Program-made: the position numbers and the translations under genes
DNA from: Thioalkalivibrio thiocyanoxidans ARh2
GTDB lineage: Bacteria; Pseudomonadota; Gammaproteobacteria; Ectothiorhodospirales; Ectothiorhodospiraceae
DNA: 64,000 bases
NCBI RefSeq assembly: GCF_000385215.1
Contig: NZ_ARQK01000050.1
Location: 1-64,000 of the forward strand
Direction of reading: 5' to 3'
Part shown: piece after piece, positions 48,244 through 58,500 of the stretch
How the letters are laid out: every line of letters begins with the position of its first letter
Position numbering within the stretch: position 1 is the stretch's first letter
Notes under the pieces: model-generated
Databases searched by the model: none
Seen by the model: only the letters and a program-made list of their open reading frames with translations
Told to the model about the DNA's origin: nothing

Positions 48244-48480
48244 TTACACCTTTTCGCCGCGTGCGCGGCAGTCCGCGAGCACCGCATCGATGCCCAGCTT
48301 GTCGATGATCCGCATGCCCTTGCTGCTCACGCGCAGCCGCACGAAGCGGTTCTCGCTCTCCACCCAGAAGCGGTGGGTGTGCAGATTGGGCAGGAAACGC
48401 CGCCGCGTCTTGCGGTGGGCGTGGGATACGTTGTTACCAGTCGCCGGGCGCTTGCCGGTCACCTGACATACTCGGGCCAT
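48244..48480 (-). CDS. rpmB: 50S ribosomal protein L28
   Basis: A 78-residue protein, the length of E. coli L28. [34 protein letters not shown] is canonical. One Cys is kept at CQVTG without a zinc pair. A CCGGAG ribosome site precedes the ATG. The promoter lies at 48521-48549. Confidence 0.98.
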   Translation of the reverse strand: MARVCQVTGKRPATGNNVSHAHRKTRRRFLPNLHTHRFWVESENRFVRLRVSSKGMRIIDKLGIDAVLADCRARGEKV

Positions 48481-48520
48481 CTCGGGGACTCCGGAAATTG
48501 GGTCTAGCAAAAGACGGCGG

Positions 48521-48549
48521 ATCTTAGCCCAGTCGGCGCCCGTGCGCAA
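48521..48549 (-). promoter_or_regulatory. sigma-70 promoter for rpmB-rpmG
   Basis: On the minus strand TTGCGC (complement of 48544-48549) and TAAGAT (complement of 48521-48526) are 17 bases apart. Transcription should start near 48514, leaving a leader of about 34 bases. The promoter sits directly after the stop of the upstream EAL gene. Confidence 0.7.
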
Positions 48550-48554
48550 GATCA

Positions 48555-50291
48555 TCAGGGATCCCCGTGTTCGAGGGCGCACGCACGCCGCAGCGAGGGC
48601 TCGATCGTCTGCCGGCGTGCCCAGGCCAGTGTCTCGTCGAAGGGCATGGGGCGGGCGATCCCGAAGCCCTGGGCGGCATCGCAGCCCAGTTCTCGCAGCA
48701 TGGCGAGGGACTGCCCGTCTTCCACGCCCTCGGCCACCACCTTCAGGCCAAGGTCGTGCGCGAGCCCCACGGCCGCACGGGTGATCTGCTCGTCCACCCT
48801 CTGCGTCGCCATGTGGGACACGAACGTCTGGTCGACCTTGAGGGTCGTGACCGGCAGGCGTCTGAGGTATTCCAGGGAAGAGTATCCCGTGCCGAAGTCG
48901 TCGATGGAGAGCGCCAGGCCCCGCTCGGTCAGGCGGCGCAGCGCCTTTATGACCTCGTCGGGGTCGGCCATCAGGGCCGTCTCGGTGAACTCGATTTCCA
49001 GGGCGCAGGCCGGGAGGCCCGCGGCCTCCACCCGTTCAATGATGGTTTGCGCGAACCCGGGATCGAGGAAATTGCGCGCCGAGACGTTGATGCTGACGGG
49101 GACCATGATTCCGTGCTCGCGCAGGGTGAGGAGGTCGGCGATGGCCAGGTCCAGCACCGTGAGCGTCAAGGGGTGGATGAGCCCCGTGCGCTCGGTTTGT
49201 GCAATGAACTGACCGGGCGGTATCTGCCCCCGTTGCGGGTGCTCCCAGCGGACGAGAGCCTCGAAGCCGCACAGTTCCCCGCGTAGCAGGTTGATCTTGG
49301 GCTGGTAATACAGGTGAAACTGGTCCTGTTTCAGGGCGTTTTGCAGCTCGCCCAGCAGCTCCACGGTCTGGCGGCCGGCATCGTTGCTACGCCGGTCGTA
49401 TGCGCGGTAGCGACGGCCTGATTGGCTGGCCTCGTGCATTGCCATCCAGGCCTTCGTCAAGAGGCTTTGCGGGTCGTCCTGCTCGTGGAACGGGAACGAG
49501 GACACACCAGCGTGGGCCCCAACGTAGACCGGCAGCCCAAGCACCTCGAATGGGGCCTGCAACTCTTCCACGGCCTCCTGCGTGGTGGCCAGGCACTCCT
49601 GTCGGCTGCGGTGAGGCAGCAGCAGGGCGAAGTGGTCGTCGTGGATGTGGTAGACGAGCGTGTCCGGGCTGCCGGCGACCGCCTGCAGTCGCTCGGCAAT
49701 CCCCATCAGCAACGGCCGTTCCGCGGCAAAGCCCAGGGCATTGATCGTATCCGGGTAGTTATCCATTTGCAGGCTGATCACGAATACCCGGGTCGCGGGA
49801 GCGTCGGTGCCCTTGGCTTGCGCCATCAGCTGACGGATATGCTGTTCCAGCGACTCGCGATTGGGCAGACCGGTGACGGCGTTGTGGTAGGCCTGGTCGA
49901 GCAGCCGGGCCGCGTGCTGGCGCAGTTGGGAGAACAGCCAGCCGCTGAGCCCGCCGAGGACCAGATAGATCCCCGCCCGGGTCACCCAGTTGAGCGTGGG
50001 CTGGGCGATCCCCTCGTCCACATTCATGGGCATGAATGGCCCCAGCAGCAACCCGGCGAGCAGCCCGAACGCCAGCCCACCCCAAAGACCCATCAAGGCG
50101 GCCGCCAGCAGTACCGGAATCAGGATGAAATTGAGATAGGCGGTGCTGGTTCCGCCGGTTTCGTAGACCAGCAGCGTGACGCCGGCCATCAGAATCAGGA
50201 TCAGCCCCACCCCGGCCAGGCGCCAGGCGCCGGTCACTCCCAGCCAGGACTCGGGGCGCCATGGTTGGTCGAACTCCGATAGCCGCTCCAT
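48555..50291 (-). CDS. membrane GGDEF-EAL protein with degenerate GGDEF, probable c-di-GMP phosphodiesterase
   Basis: About 578 residues. Four to five membrane helices occupy residues 22-122. A GGDEF-type domain follows (about 130-300), with the signature reduced to HDDHF at 217-221, so cyclase activity is not expected. The EAL domain (about 308-570) is complete: [10 protein letters not shown] (EAL 344-346), [39 protein letters not shown] and VVAEGVED. This predicts hydrolysis of c-di-GMP, perhaps gated by GTP binding to the GGDEF domain. I use the ATG at 50291 with AAGGG six bases upstream; an ATG at 50312 is also open. Confidence 0.9.
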   Translation of the reverse strand: MERLSEFDQPWRPESWLGVTGAWRLAGVGLILILMAGVTLLVYETGGTSTAYLNFILIPVLLAAALMGLWGGLAFGLLAGLLLGPFMPMNVDEGIAQPTLNWVTRAGIYLVLGGLSGWLFSQLRQHAARLLDQAYHNAVTGLPNRESLEQHIRQLMAQAKGTDAPATRVFVISLQMDNYPDTINALGFAAERPLLMGIAERLQAVAGSPDTLVYHIHDDHFALLLPHRSRQECLATTQEAVEELQAPFEVLGLPVYVGAHAGVSSFPFHEQDDPQSLLTKAWMAMHEASQSGRRYRAYDRRSNDAGRQTVELLGELQNALKQDQFHLYYQPKINLLRGELCGFEALVRWEHPQRGQIPPGQFIAQTERTGLIHPLTLTVLDLAIADLLTLREHGIMVPVSINVSARNFLDPGFAQTIIERVEAAGLPACALEIEFTETALMADPDEVIKALRRLTERGLALSIDDFGTGYSSLEYLRRLPVTTLKVDQTFVSHMATQRVDEQITRAAVGLAHDLGLKVVAEGVEDGQSLAMLRELGCDAAQGFGIARPMPFDETLAWARRQTIEPSLRRACALEHGDP

Positions 50292-50503
50292 GTGCATCCC
50301 TTCTTGTGGCATGAGTTTTGTAGTGCTTCCCTCTTTATAGACGCATTCTAGTAGTCGGACTTGTTCTTATCACCGGCACTCGCGGGGGTGGACATCGGGG
50401 CCGCCGCGTGCCACGGGAACGACTGGGTCCGGCGTTTCCCTGGCTGTCACGCTTGGGACCGGCTTGGTAGCATGCCGAAGGGTACGGGGTTGCGGAGTGG
50501 TGC

Positions 50504-51463
50504 ATGGCCGATCGACGTTTGCAGGTCTTTCTCACGGTGGCGCGTTTGCTGTCCTTCACTCGGGCGGCCGAGGTCCTGCACATGACCCAGCCGGCGGTCA
50601 CCTTCCAGGTGCGCCAGCTGGAGGAGCAGCTGGAGACGCGGCTGTTCGACCGCAACCACAACCGGGTCACCCTGACCGACGCCGGGCGCCTGGTACAGCG
50701 CTATGCCGAGCGCATCTTCGATACCTATGGCGAGCTCGAGGCCGCACTGCGCGAGCTGAAGGGCGCCGACGGCGGAGCGATCGTGATCGGCGCCAGCATG
50801 ACGGTGGCCGGGTACATGCTGCCGGCGCTGCTCGGGGCCTTCCGTCGGGCACACCCGGACATCGGCATCCGCCTGCGTGTCGGGAATACCGAGAATGTCG
50901 TCGCGATGGTCGAGGAGGGCAGTGTCGACCTGGGTATTGTCGAGGCGCCGGTGAACCACCGTACCCTGCTGGTCCAGCCCTGCACGGTGGATCAGCTGCG
51001 CCTGATCGTGCCCCCGGAACACGAACTGGCCGGGCGCACGAGCGTGCGGGTCGCGGAATTCGTCGAGCAGCCATTCATATGCCGCGAGGAGGGTTCCGGG
51101 ACCCGCGAGGTCATCATGGAGTACCTTGGGCGGTCCGGTTACGACCGCAACACCCTGCGCGGGTGTATGGAGCTCGGCAGCCCCGAAGCCATCAAGGGCG
51201 CCGTGGCGGCGGGTATGGGCGTGTCGGTACTGTCCGAGGCCGTGGTCGCGAAGGAACTGGCGCTGGGCGAACTGGTGGCGATCCCGCTGGACCCGCCGCT
51301 GGAACGCCCGATCTCGCTGGTGCATGCGCGCCAGCAGTTCCGCGTGCCGACGCTGGAGGTGCTGATGCAGTTCCTGCGCGGCTACTGCACGGGCCTGGGC
51401 CCCGGCGCGGCCGAGGATGACCCCGCGAATACAGAATCCAATCGAATAGAAGACGCGACATGA
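50504..51463 (+). CDS. LysR family transcriptional regulator
   Basis: A 319-residue regulator. The N-terminal winged helix is RLQVFLTVARLLSFTRAAEVLHMTQPAVTFQVRQLEEQLETRLFDR, and the linker helix and periplasmic-binding-like effector domain (about 92-300) follow. Ligand-site residues include IGASMTVAGYMLP and REEGSGTREVIMEYL, similar to the CysB/CbbR branch, but the effector is unknown. Unusually, it is co-directional with its neighbours: its stop overlaps the next start (ATGA). It may regulate the whole four-gene unit. Confidence 0.93.
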   Translation: MADRRLQVFLTVARLLSFTRAAEVLHMTQPAVTFQVRQLEEQLETRLFDRNHNRVTLTDAGRLVQRYAERIFDTYGELEAALRELKGADGGAIVIGASMTVAGYMLPALLGAFRRAHPDIGIRLRVGNTENVVAMVEEGSVDLGIVEAPVNHRTLLVQPCTVDQLRLIVPPEHELAGRTSVRVAEFVEQPFICREEGSGTREVIMEYLGRSGYDRNTLRGCMELGSPEAIKGAVAAGMGVSVLSEAVVAKELALGELVAIPLDPPLERPISLVHARQQFRVPTLEVLMQFLRGYCTGLGPGAAEDDPANTESNRIEDAT

Positions 51464-52203
51464 AGAATTACTGCGTAGTGCAGCACAGCTATTCCGAGTT
51501 TCTCGGCCTGATCGAATCGCAGCTCGAGAAGCGCGATATCGGCTTTTCCTATTACCGGCCCTTTGTTGGCCAGGATCTCCCGGGGTCGGCGGCCCAGTTC
51601 GACGGCCTGTGGTTGCTCGGTGGTGCCTGGCCGACCGCCGATCATGAAGAAAACCCGCAGGTCCCCGACGAGCTGGCCCTGATCGATATCTTCCGCCGTT
51701 CGCAGCGCCCAGTTGTCGGGTTGGGCATGGGCGGGCTGCTGGTGGCCGAGCAGGCCGGCGGCACCGCGCATGAGGACCCGATGTACCGGGCCCGTTTCGT
51801 GACCGCGCACAAGACCGCGGCCGGCGAGGGCGACGACCTGGCCGAGACCCTGGACGGGCGCCGCGTGCTGCAGCTGGTCAACGGCCGCGTGGATCTGCCG
51901 GAGGGGCTGGAGCCGGTCCTGGTGGACGACGATGGTGACTGGCTGGCGGTCCGGCCGGACAAGCTGACCTATGGCCTGCTGTTCCGGCCCGAAATGAAGC
52001 CGGGCATGCTCGAAGACATCATCATGGAGGCCAAGCACAACCCGCCGCCGAACATGGGCGAGCTGCTGGGCGAGGCGCGCATGGAATGGGGTGACATGCA
52101 AAAGGTCACCGAGGACGTGATCGTCGCCCTGGTCAAGGAACTTGGCCTGATGCAGGAGCGGCGCAAGATGCCCGTGTTCAGCCTGAAGATCGAGAACGAA
52201 TAG
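51460..52203 (+). CDS. class I glutamine amidotransferase-like protein lacking catalytic residues
   Basis: A 247-residue protein with the GATase-1 layout: FDGLWLLGGAWPTADHEENPQVPDELALI, then PVVGLGMGG where the nucleophile elbow should read G-I-C-x-G, then TYGLLFRPEM where Y-G-x-Q-F-H-P-E is expected. Gly89 replaces the catalytic Cys and Arg177 replaces the His; Glu179 remains. It therefore should not hydrolyse glutamine. A C-terminal helical extension (about 185-247) is not part of the standard fold. It is coupled to the LysR gene by ATGA overlap and is followed after 2 bases by the next gene. Function unknown. Confidence 0.72.
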   Translation: MKNYCVVQHSYSEFLGLIESQLEKRDIGFSYYRPFVGQDLPGSAAQFDGLWLLGGAWPTADHEENPQVPDELALIDIFRRSQRPVVGLGMGGLLVAEQAGGTAHEDPMYRARFVTAHKTAAGEGDDLAETLDGRRVLQLVNGRVDLPEGLEPVLVDDDGDWLAVRPDKLTYGLLFRPEMKPGMLEDIIMEAKHNPPPNMGELLGEARMEWGDMQKVTEDVIVALVKELGLMQERRKMPVFSLKIENE

Positions 52204-52205
52204 CG

Positions 52206-52694
52206 ATGCTTCCGCCGATGGGCAGTCCCGGCGGGCTGGGCGGGGGCGATGTCGCCTCCGCCCTGGCCCGTGGCAAGAAGAAAAAGGACGACCCGGCGCG
52301 CGAGCTGGCCGAGATCGCGGCGCGTCTGTCGCCCGAGGATCAGGCCAGCCTGCTGAAGTTCGCGCGCTTCCTCGAACAGGAGTCGCCGGCCCCGGCGCCG
52401 GAACCCGTGCCCGAGCCGGAGCCGATCCCGCGCCCGGAGCAGGAGTCGGTGGTCAAGGCCATGCGGCGCCTGTCGGCGACCTACCACATGCTGGACCGCT
52501 CCAAGCTTCTCAACGAGACCTCGGCCCTGATGGCCCAGCACGTGATGCAGGGGCGTTCGGCGGTGGAGGTGATCGACGAGCTGGAGGTCGTGTTCCGGTC
52601 CCACTACGAAAAGGTGGTGGCCGAGGACCCGACGCGTCAGGACGTGGACACCCGGACGAAGGGTGACGCGCCGGACGGGGACGAGTCGCGATGA
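52206..52694 (+). CDS. hypothetical protein with proline-rich linker
   Basis: A 162-residue soluble protein, unrecognised. Parts in order: a glycine-rich start, a lysine cluster (ARGKKKKDD), a helix LSPEDQASLLKFARFLEQE resembling a short degradation/antitoxin-like DUF2281 helix only in style, a Pro-Glu linker (about 62-78), and a helical C-terminal module KAMRRLSATYHMLDRSKLLNETSALMAQHVMQGRSAVEVIDELEVVF. It starts 2 bases after the pseudo-amidotransferase and overlaps the transporter by ATGA, so it is surely co-translated with them. Confidence 0.75.
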   Translation: MLPPMGSPGGLGGGDVASALARGKKKKDDPARELAEIAARLSPEDQASLLKFARFLEQESPAPAPEPVPEPEPIPRPEQESVVKAMRRLSATYHMLDRSKLLNETSALMAQHVMQGRSAVEVIDELEVVFRSHYEKVVAEDPTRQDVDTRTKGDAPDGDESR

Positions 52695-53809
52695 TCGACG
52701 TCCTGCGCGAGTGGTACCGACGGCATTTCACTGATCCCCAGGTAGTGATCCTGGCCTTCCTGCTGCTGGCGGGGTTCCTGATCATTGTCTTCGCCGGGCG
52801 CATTCTCGCCCCGCTTCTGGCTTCACTGATTATTGCCTATCTGCTGGAGGGGGCGGTCCAGAAGCTGATACGCCTGCATGTTCCACGCCTGCTGGCGGTC
52901 ACGATCGTGCTGCTCGTCTTCCTGGCGCTGACGGTGGCCGCGTTGTTCAGTGTCGTGCCGCTGATGTCGGCCCAGGTGACGCAACTGGTGCGCGAACTGC
53001 CGGGCATGATCCGCGAGGGGCAGGCCCTGCTCCTGCAGCTGCCCGAGCGCTATCCGCAACTGATCACCGACGAGCAGGTGCGCGATCTGATGGGGGCCAT
53101 CCAGGCCGAGGCCACCATGCTGGGGCAGCGGGTGGTTTCCTTCTCGCTGGCTGGTGCCCGCCACCTGGTGGATGTCGTGATCTACCTGATCGTGGTGCCG
53201 CTGATGGTGTTCTTCATGTTGAAGGATCGCGACTTGATCCTCGACTGGGTACGCAGCTTCATGCCGCGCGATTCGCACCTGGCCAGCCAGGTGTGGCGCG
53301 AGGTCAACGTGAAGATCGCCAGCTATGTGCGTGGCAAGTTCATCGAGATCCTGATTGTCTGGGCAGTCAGCTTCCTGACATTCAACTGGTTCGGGCTGGA
53401 ATACGCCGTGCTGCTGTCGTTCATGGTCGGCATCTCGGTGATCATCCCGTATATCGGGGCGGCCGTTGTGACGATCCCGGTAGCGGCCGTGGCCTATTTC
53501 CAGTTCGGGCTGAGCTCCGAATTCGCCTGGGTGCTGATCGCCTACGGGGTCATCCAGTTCCTGGACGGCAATGTACTCGTGCCGCTGCTGTTCTCCGAGG
53601 TGGTCAATCTGCACCCGGTCGCGATCATCGCGGCGGTGTTCGTATTCGGTGGCATCTGGGGGCTTTGGGGCGTGTTCTTCGCGATCCCGCTGGCGACCCT
53701 GGTGCACGCGGTGATCAAGTCCTGGCCGCGTACCGACCAGCTCGAGGCAAGGGGCGAGACCGAGCCACCGTCCGCGGCGGCCGAGCCCGCCGAAGCCGCA
53801 CCCAAGTAG
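52691..53809 (+). CDS. AI-2E family transporter (PerM/YdiK type)
   Basis: A 372-residue inner-membrane protein with about eight helices. The family pattern is clear: an N-terminal helix pair (VVILAFLLLAGFLIIVFAGRILAPLLASLIIAYLLEGAV), a long helical periplasmic loop (SAQVTQLVRELPGMIREGQAL), VPLMVFFMLKDRD, then SYVRGKFIEILIVW, GISVIIPYIGAAVV, and the end GGIWGLWGVFFAIPLATLVHAVIKSW. Members export autoinducer-2, act in Na+/H+ exchange in halophiles, or are of unknown role. Given the likely saline, alkaline habitat an ion role is conceivable, but this is inference. Confidence 0.88.
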   Translation: MIDVLREWYRRHFTDPQVVILAFLLLAGFLIIVFAGRILAPLLASLIIAYLLEGAVQKLIRLHVPRLLAVTIVLLVFLALTVAALFSVVPLMSAQVTQLVRELPGMIREGQALLLQLPERYPQLITDEQVRDLMGAIQAEATMLGQRVVSFSLAGARHLVDVVIYLIVVPLMVFFMLKDRDLILDWVRSFMPRDSHLASQVWREVNVKIASYVRGKFIEILIVWAVSFLTFNWFGLEYAVLLSFMVGISVIIPYIGAAVVTIPVAAVAYFQFGLSSEFAWVLIAYGVIQFLDGNVLVPLLFSEVVNLHPVAIIAAVFVFGGIWGLWGVFFAIPLATLVHAVIKSWPRTDQLEARGETEPPSAAAEPAEAAPK

Positions 53810-53890
53810 CCCCGCCGGGCCGGCGTTCCGTGTCCGCGCGGGAGGCCGGCGCGGACCGTACATTCACAACAACAAGAAGAAAAACCCAGC

Positions 53891-55402
53891 ATGACCGGTA
53901 CCGAAATCCTGATGAACGTGACCCCCCAGGAAAGCCGCGTGGCCCTGGTCGAGAATGGCGTTCTGACCGAACTGCATCTGGAGCGAACCCGCCGGCGCGG
54001 GATCGTCGGCAATATCTACAAGGGCCGTGTCGTGCGCGTGCTGCCGGGCATGGATGCCGCTTTCGTGGACATTGGTCTGGAGCGCACGGCCTTTCTGCAC
54101 GCATCGGACGTGGCCCCGCTGGAGCGTGAGGAACTCAACGGCGCCAATGGCGCGGGCAATGGCAATGGTGGCGGTAATGGTTCCGGTCGCGCCGAGACCA
54201 TCCGCGAGCTGCTGCGCGAGGGCCAGGATGTGCTGGTGCAGGTGATCAAGGACCCGCTGGGCACCAAGGGCGCCCGGCTGACGACCTATATCACCGTGCC
54301 GTCGCGCCACCTGGTGCTGATGCCGAACCAGACCAATGTCGGTGTTTCCACCCGCATCGAGGACGAGGGGTCACGCAGCCGCCTGCGCGAGAAGGTGGAG
54401 GCGCTGCGTAGCGAGATTGCCCCGCAGCACGGCTTCATCGTGCGCACCGCGGCGGAGCTGGTGGACGACGAGGCGCTGGAGAATGACACCGCCTTCCTGA
54501 AAAAGGTCTGGGACAGCATCCAGATCGCCGCCTCCGAGGCCGGCCCCGGAGAGGAGGTCTATGCCGACCTGCCGCTGGTGCTGCGCATCCTGCGCGACAT
54601 GGTCGGGGTGGAGATCGAGCGCATCCGCATCGATTCGCGCGAGACCTACCAGAAGGTGTGCGAGTTCGTCGCACAGTACCTGCCGGAACTGGTCGGCCGG
54701 ATCGAGCACTACCCCGGCGAGCGCCCGATCTTCGATCTGTTCAACGTCGAGGAGGAGATCCAGCGGGCGCTGGAGCGCAAGGTGGAGCTGAAGTCCGGTG
54801 GATATCTGATCTTCGATCAGACCGAGGCGATGACCACGGTGGACATCAACACCGGCGGCTTCGTCGGGCATCGCAAGCTGGAGGAGACGATCTTCAAGAC
54901 CAACCTCGAGGCGGCCCAGGCGATCGGGCGCCAGCTGCGCCTGCGCAATCTCGGCGGGATCATCATCATCGATTTCATCGACATGCAGGACGACGAGCAC
55001 AAGCGCCAGGTGATCCGTGCGCTGGAGAAGGCGCTCGAGCGCGACCACGTCAAGACGCAGATCTGCGATGTCTCGCCACTGGGGCTGGTGGAGATGACGC
55101 GCAAGCGCACGCGCGAGAGTCTGGAACACCAGCTCTGCGAGCCGTGTCCAACCTGTGCGGGGCGGGGCTATCTGAAGTCGGCCGAGACCGTTTGCTACGA
55201 GCTGTTTCGCGAGATCCTGCGCGAGGTACGTCAGTACGACGCGCGCGAACTGCGCGTGCTCGCCTCGCAGAACGTGATTGATCTGCTGCTCGACGAGGAA
55301 TCGGCCAGCCTGGCGGAGCTGCAAAGCTTCGTCGGCATCCCGATTCGATTTCAGGTTGAGACGCTGTACAGCCAGGAGCAGTTCGACGTGGTGTTCGTCT
55401 AG
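53891..55402 (+). CDS. rng: ribonuclease G
   Basis: A 503-residue endoribonuclease that matures the 16S rRNA 5' end and degrades mRNAs. MNVTPQESRVALVENG starts the RNase E/G core. The S1 domain (about 38-128) is interrupted by a Gly/Asn-rich insertion (about residues 83-99, NGANGAGNGNGGGNGSG). Catalytic aspartates lie in TTVDINTGGFVG and IIIDFIDMQDDEHK, and the zinc-link motif is CPTCAGRG. It lacks the long C-terminal scaffold of RNase E, so it is RNase G. The order rng-yhdP-tldD is conserved; maf and mre genes, common upstream, are absent. Confidence 0.96.
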   Translation: MTGTEILMNVTPQESRVALVENGVLTELHLERTRRRGIVGNIYKGRVVRVLPGMDAAFVDIGLERTAFLHASDVAPLEREELNGANGAGNGNGGGNGSGRAETIRELLREGQDVLVQVIKDPLGTKGARLTTYITVPSRHLVLMPNQTNVGVSTRIEDEGSRSRLREKVEALRSEIAPQHGFIVRTAAELVDDEALENDTAFLKKVWDSIQIAASEAGPGEEVYADLPLVLRILRDMVGVEIERIRIDSRETYQKVCEFVAQYLPELVGRIEHYPGERPIFDLFNVEEEIQRALERKVELKSGGYLIFDQTEAMTTVDINTGGFVGHRKLEETIFKTNLEAAQAIGRQLRLRNLGGIIIIDFIDMQDDEHKRQVIRALEKALERDHVKTQICDVSPLGLVEMTRKRTRESLEHQLCEPCPTCAGRGYLKSAETVCYELFREILREVRQYDARELRVLASQNVIDLLLDEESASLAELQSFVGIPIRFQVETLYSQEQFDVVFV

Positions 55403-55539
55403 TCAGGGAAGCGCGGGGAGAGGATTGTCCATCCAAGAGCGGAGGAGGATACGAACGGCGTGACAGCGATGCGCGGACCCAGTCATTGCAGGGGTCCCGG
55501 CACACCGGGCCGGCCGTCTTGCGGCCGTTCGGGGGAGAA

Positions 55540-58500
55540 ATGAGAGTCCTGTCACACTCCGTCCGTATTGCGGCCGGTGTCCTCCTCCTGCTCATCGCGC
55601 TGGCCGCGCTCACCCTGCTGGCCCTGCGCCTCACGGTGGCCCACTGGGCCGGGCTGGGTGACTGGGTGGAGACCACGGCAACCGAGCAGCTGGGCTACCC
55701 GATACAGACGGAGGAGATCGAGCTGGGCTGGTCCGGCTGGTCGCCGGCGCTGGTCGCCCGGGGGGTGAGTGTCGACCTGTCCGGCGACGAGCCGCTACAC
55801 CTCGAACGCCTGCGCCTGTCATTAAGTGCCGGCGCTACACTCCGCAGCCGCTATCCGTCGATGCAGGTCGAAGTGGCCGGGGCCGACATTCACCTGGTCC
55901 GCGAGGCCGATGGCGCGATTCATGTCCACGGCTACGAGGTGGGGCTGGGGGATGGTGCCTTGCTGGAGATCCCGGCGGAACGCTGGCCGGATCTCGAGGC
56001 CAGCGACGTAAGCGTCACCTGGGAGGACCGCGGGGCGGGCCTCGAGTCGATCCTGGACGTACGGCGTCTGGCCGTGCGGTCGGACGCCCAGAGTCGGCTT
56101 CGACTGTTTCTGGAGGGAGCCATGGCGGGGGCGGCCGACGGGGACTTCATCCTCGGGGTGGAGGTGCCGGATGCGACCATGCGCGACGCCCGCTTCTTTC
56201 TCGATACCGAGCCAGTGGCACTGGTGGCGTGGTCTCCCTGGCTGGTGCGGCTGGGCTGGGAGCCGCCGCCCGGCACCAGCTCCCTGCGGCTGTGGGGCGA
56301 ACTCGAGGATGGCAGTGTGGTGGCACTGCGGGGCGAGCATGACACCCGGCTGGACGGGGCCGGGGACCAGCCCGGCGGGGCCTTTGGCCATCGCTTCGAC
56401 TGGCGAATCCGCGACGGTGCCCACGAATCGAACTGGACGGCTACGCGCCCGGGCTCCGGCGATCTGCGGTTGCGCTACACCCTGGCCGGCGAGCCCGAGG
56501 CCCTGGTCGTCGAGGAGCTGGAACTTGCGGCCAGGGACCTGGAAGTAGAGCCGTATGCACCCTTGCTGTTTCTGGTGGAACAGCGTGCGCCCGAGCTGTC
56601 CGATCATTTGCGGGAGGTACGTCCGCGGGGTCGCCTCGGCGATGCATGGATTCGCGCGCGTCACGACGGGGAGCGTCTGGAGCCGGTCGATGGCCATGCG
56701 GATCTGCGTGATCTGCAATGGCATGCGGGCGATCACGGGCCCGGTGTGCAGGGGGTCGATGGCGAATTCTCCTGGCGCGAAGGGGGTATGGAGCTCGATC
56801 TCGACAGCCGCAATGTCCGCTTCGAAATGCCCACGCTCTTCGATGATCCCCTGTGGATCGAGACGGCGAAGGGCAGGCTGCGCGCGGAGCGCACTGAGTC
56901 CGGTGATTGGCACATTGCCGGAGAAGGACTCGATGTGGCGAACGAGCACGCAGCGGCGCGGGGCCGAATGCGGCTGTTGTTCGACGGCCACGAATCGGGT
57001 CCGCGCGTCGATCTGGCGCTGGACATCCTGCGCGCCGACGGCGATTACACCCAGCGATACCTGCCGGTTCACCTGCTGCCGGCGAATACCTATCAGTGGC
57101 TGGCCGAGAGCATCCAGACCGGGGTTTCCAGTGGCGGCGGCATGGTCTATCGCGGCCGTGGTCGTGATTTCCCGTTCGCGGATCAGGAGGGGGTGTTCGA
57201 TCTCTGGGCAGATATCGAGGGAGGCCGACTCGAGTATGAGCCCGGCTGGCCCGTGGCCGAGGAGTTGCGGGGACGTCTGTTCTTTCATAACGCGAGCTTT
57301 CGCGCGACCGATGTGTCCGGGCGCATCCTGGATACGGCCGTTCACGGGACCGAGGTATGGATCGACGACATGATGGGGGACCCGGTCCTGGGGATCGAGG
57401 GGACGGCCGATGGCACCGCTCAGGACTTGTTGCTGTTCCTGCGGCAGGCGGGACTGCTCGAGGAGGCCGCGGATTTTCGCGATGCGGCAAGCATCGAGGG
57501 TGCAACACGACTCGCCCTGGGGATCACCCTTCCGCTGGCCGAGGATCGTTTGCAGGATGTGCGTGTTCAGGGGCGCCTGGATCTGCTGCACAACCGGGCC
57601 GAGGTCGCGGGCTGGCCCACCGGTTTCGAGTCGGTTGAGGGGGCCGTGCATTTTGATACCCACGACCGTGTATGGGCCGACGATGTGCAGGCGCGGGTCC
57701 ATGGCGAGTGGATCAACCTTGACGTCGACTGGCCGTTGAATGGTGAAGAGGCCACGATCCGGGCCTATGGTCCGCAGCCGCTGGAGCCCTGGCTGGAGGA
57801 GGTGCCCACCCTGCAGCCCTACCTGGACGGACACGCGACCTGGGATGCAAGCCTGCGATTGGGGGATGCAGTCGATGGTGTTCGCCTCGATTTGAGCTCG
57901 GACCTCGTCGGGGTCGGGATCGACTGGCCCAGCCCGATTGGCAAGGGCCCCGAGGAGGAGCGGCCGTTGGAGGTCAGTCTCCCGTTCGCTCACAGCGGGG
58001 CGGGGATCGGGCATGTGCAGCTGGGCGAGACCCTGCGGGCCCATTTGCGCCTGAGCCCGACCGAGGCATCGGACGATCCGGCGGCCCGCGGGGTGGAGCC
58101 GCGGGCCGCCGCCACGGGGATGGAGGTCCAGGCCATGGCCTTGGAGCTTGGCACCCCGGCCGCAACGCTGCTGCCGCTCCCCAGCGAGGGTCTGTCGGTG
58201 CGGGCACGTTTGCCGGAGCTGGAGGTCCAGCCCTGGCTGGAGGCCTTGGCCGAGGCGCCCTGGGCGCGAGATGTGGACCTGGGCGATGTGGAAGCCGCGG
58301 ATGGCAACGGCGGGCTGAGTCTGCAGCGGTTCGAGCTGGATGTGCATGACTGGATCCGCTGGGGCGAGCTGGAGATCCCGGGTACGCGTCTGCAGGGACA
58401 GCGTCGCGAGGATGGCTGGGACCTGGAGGCCCAGTCACCCTGGCTGGCGGGTAGTGCCACATGGCGTGCGGCGGCCGATGGGCGTGATCGCTGGGAGGCC

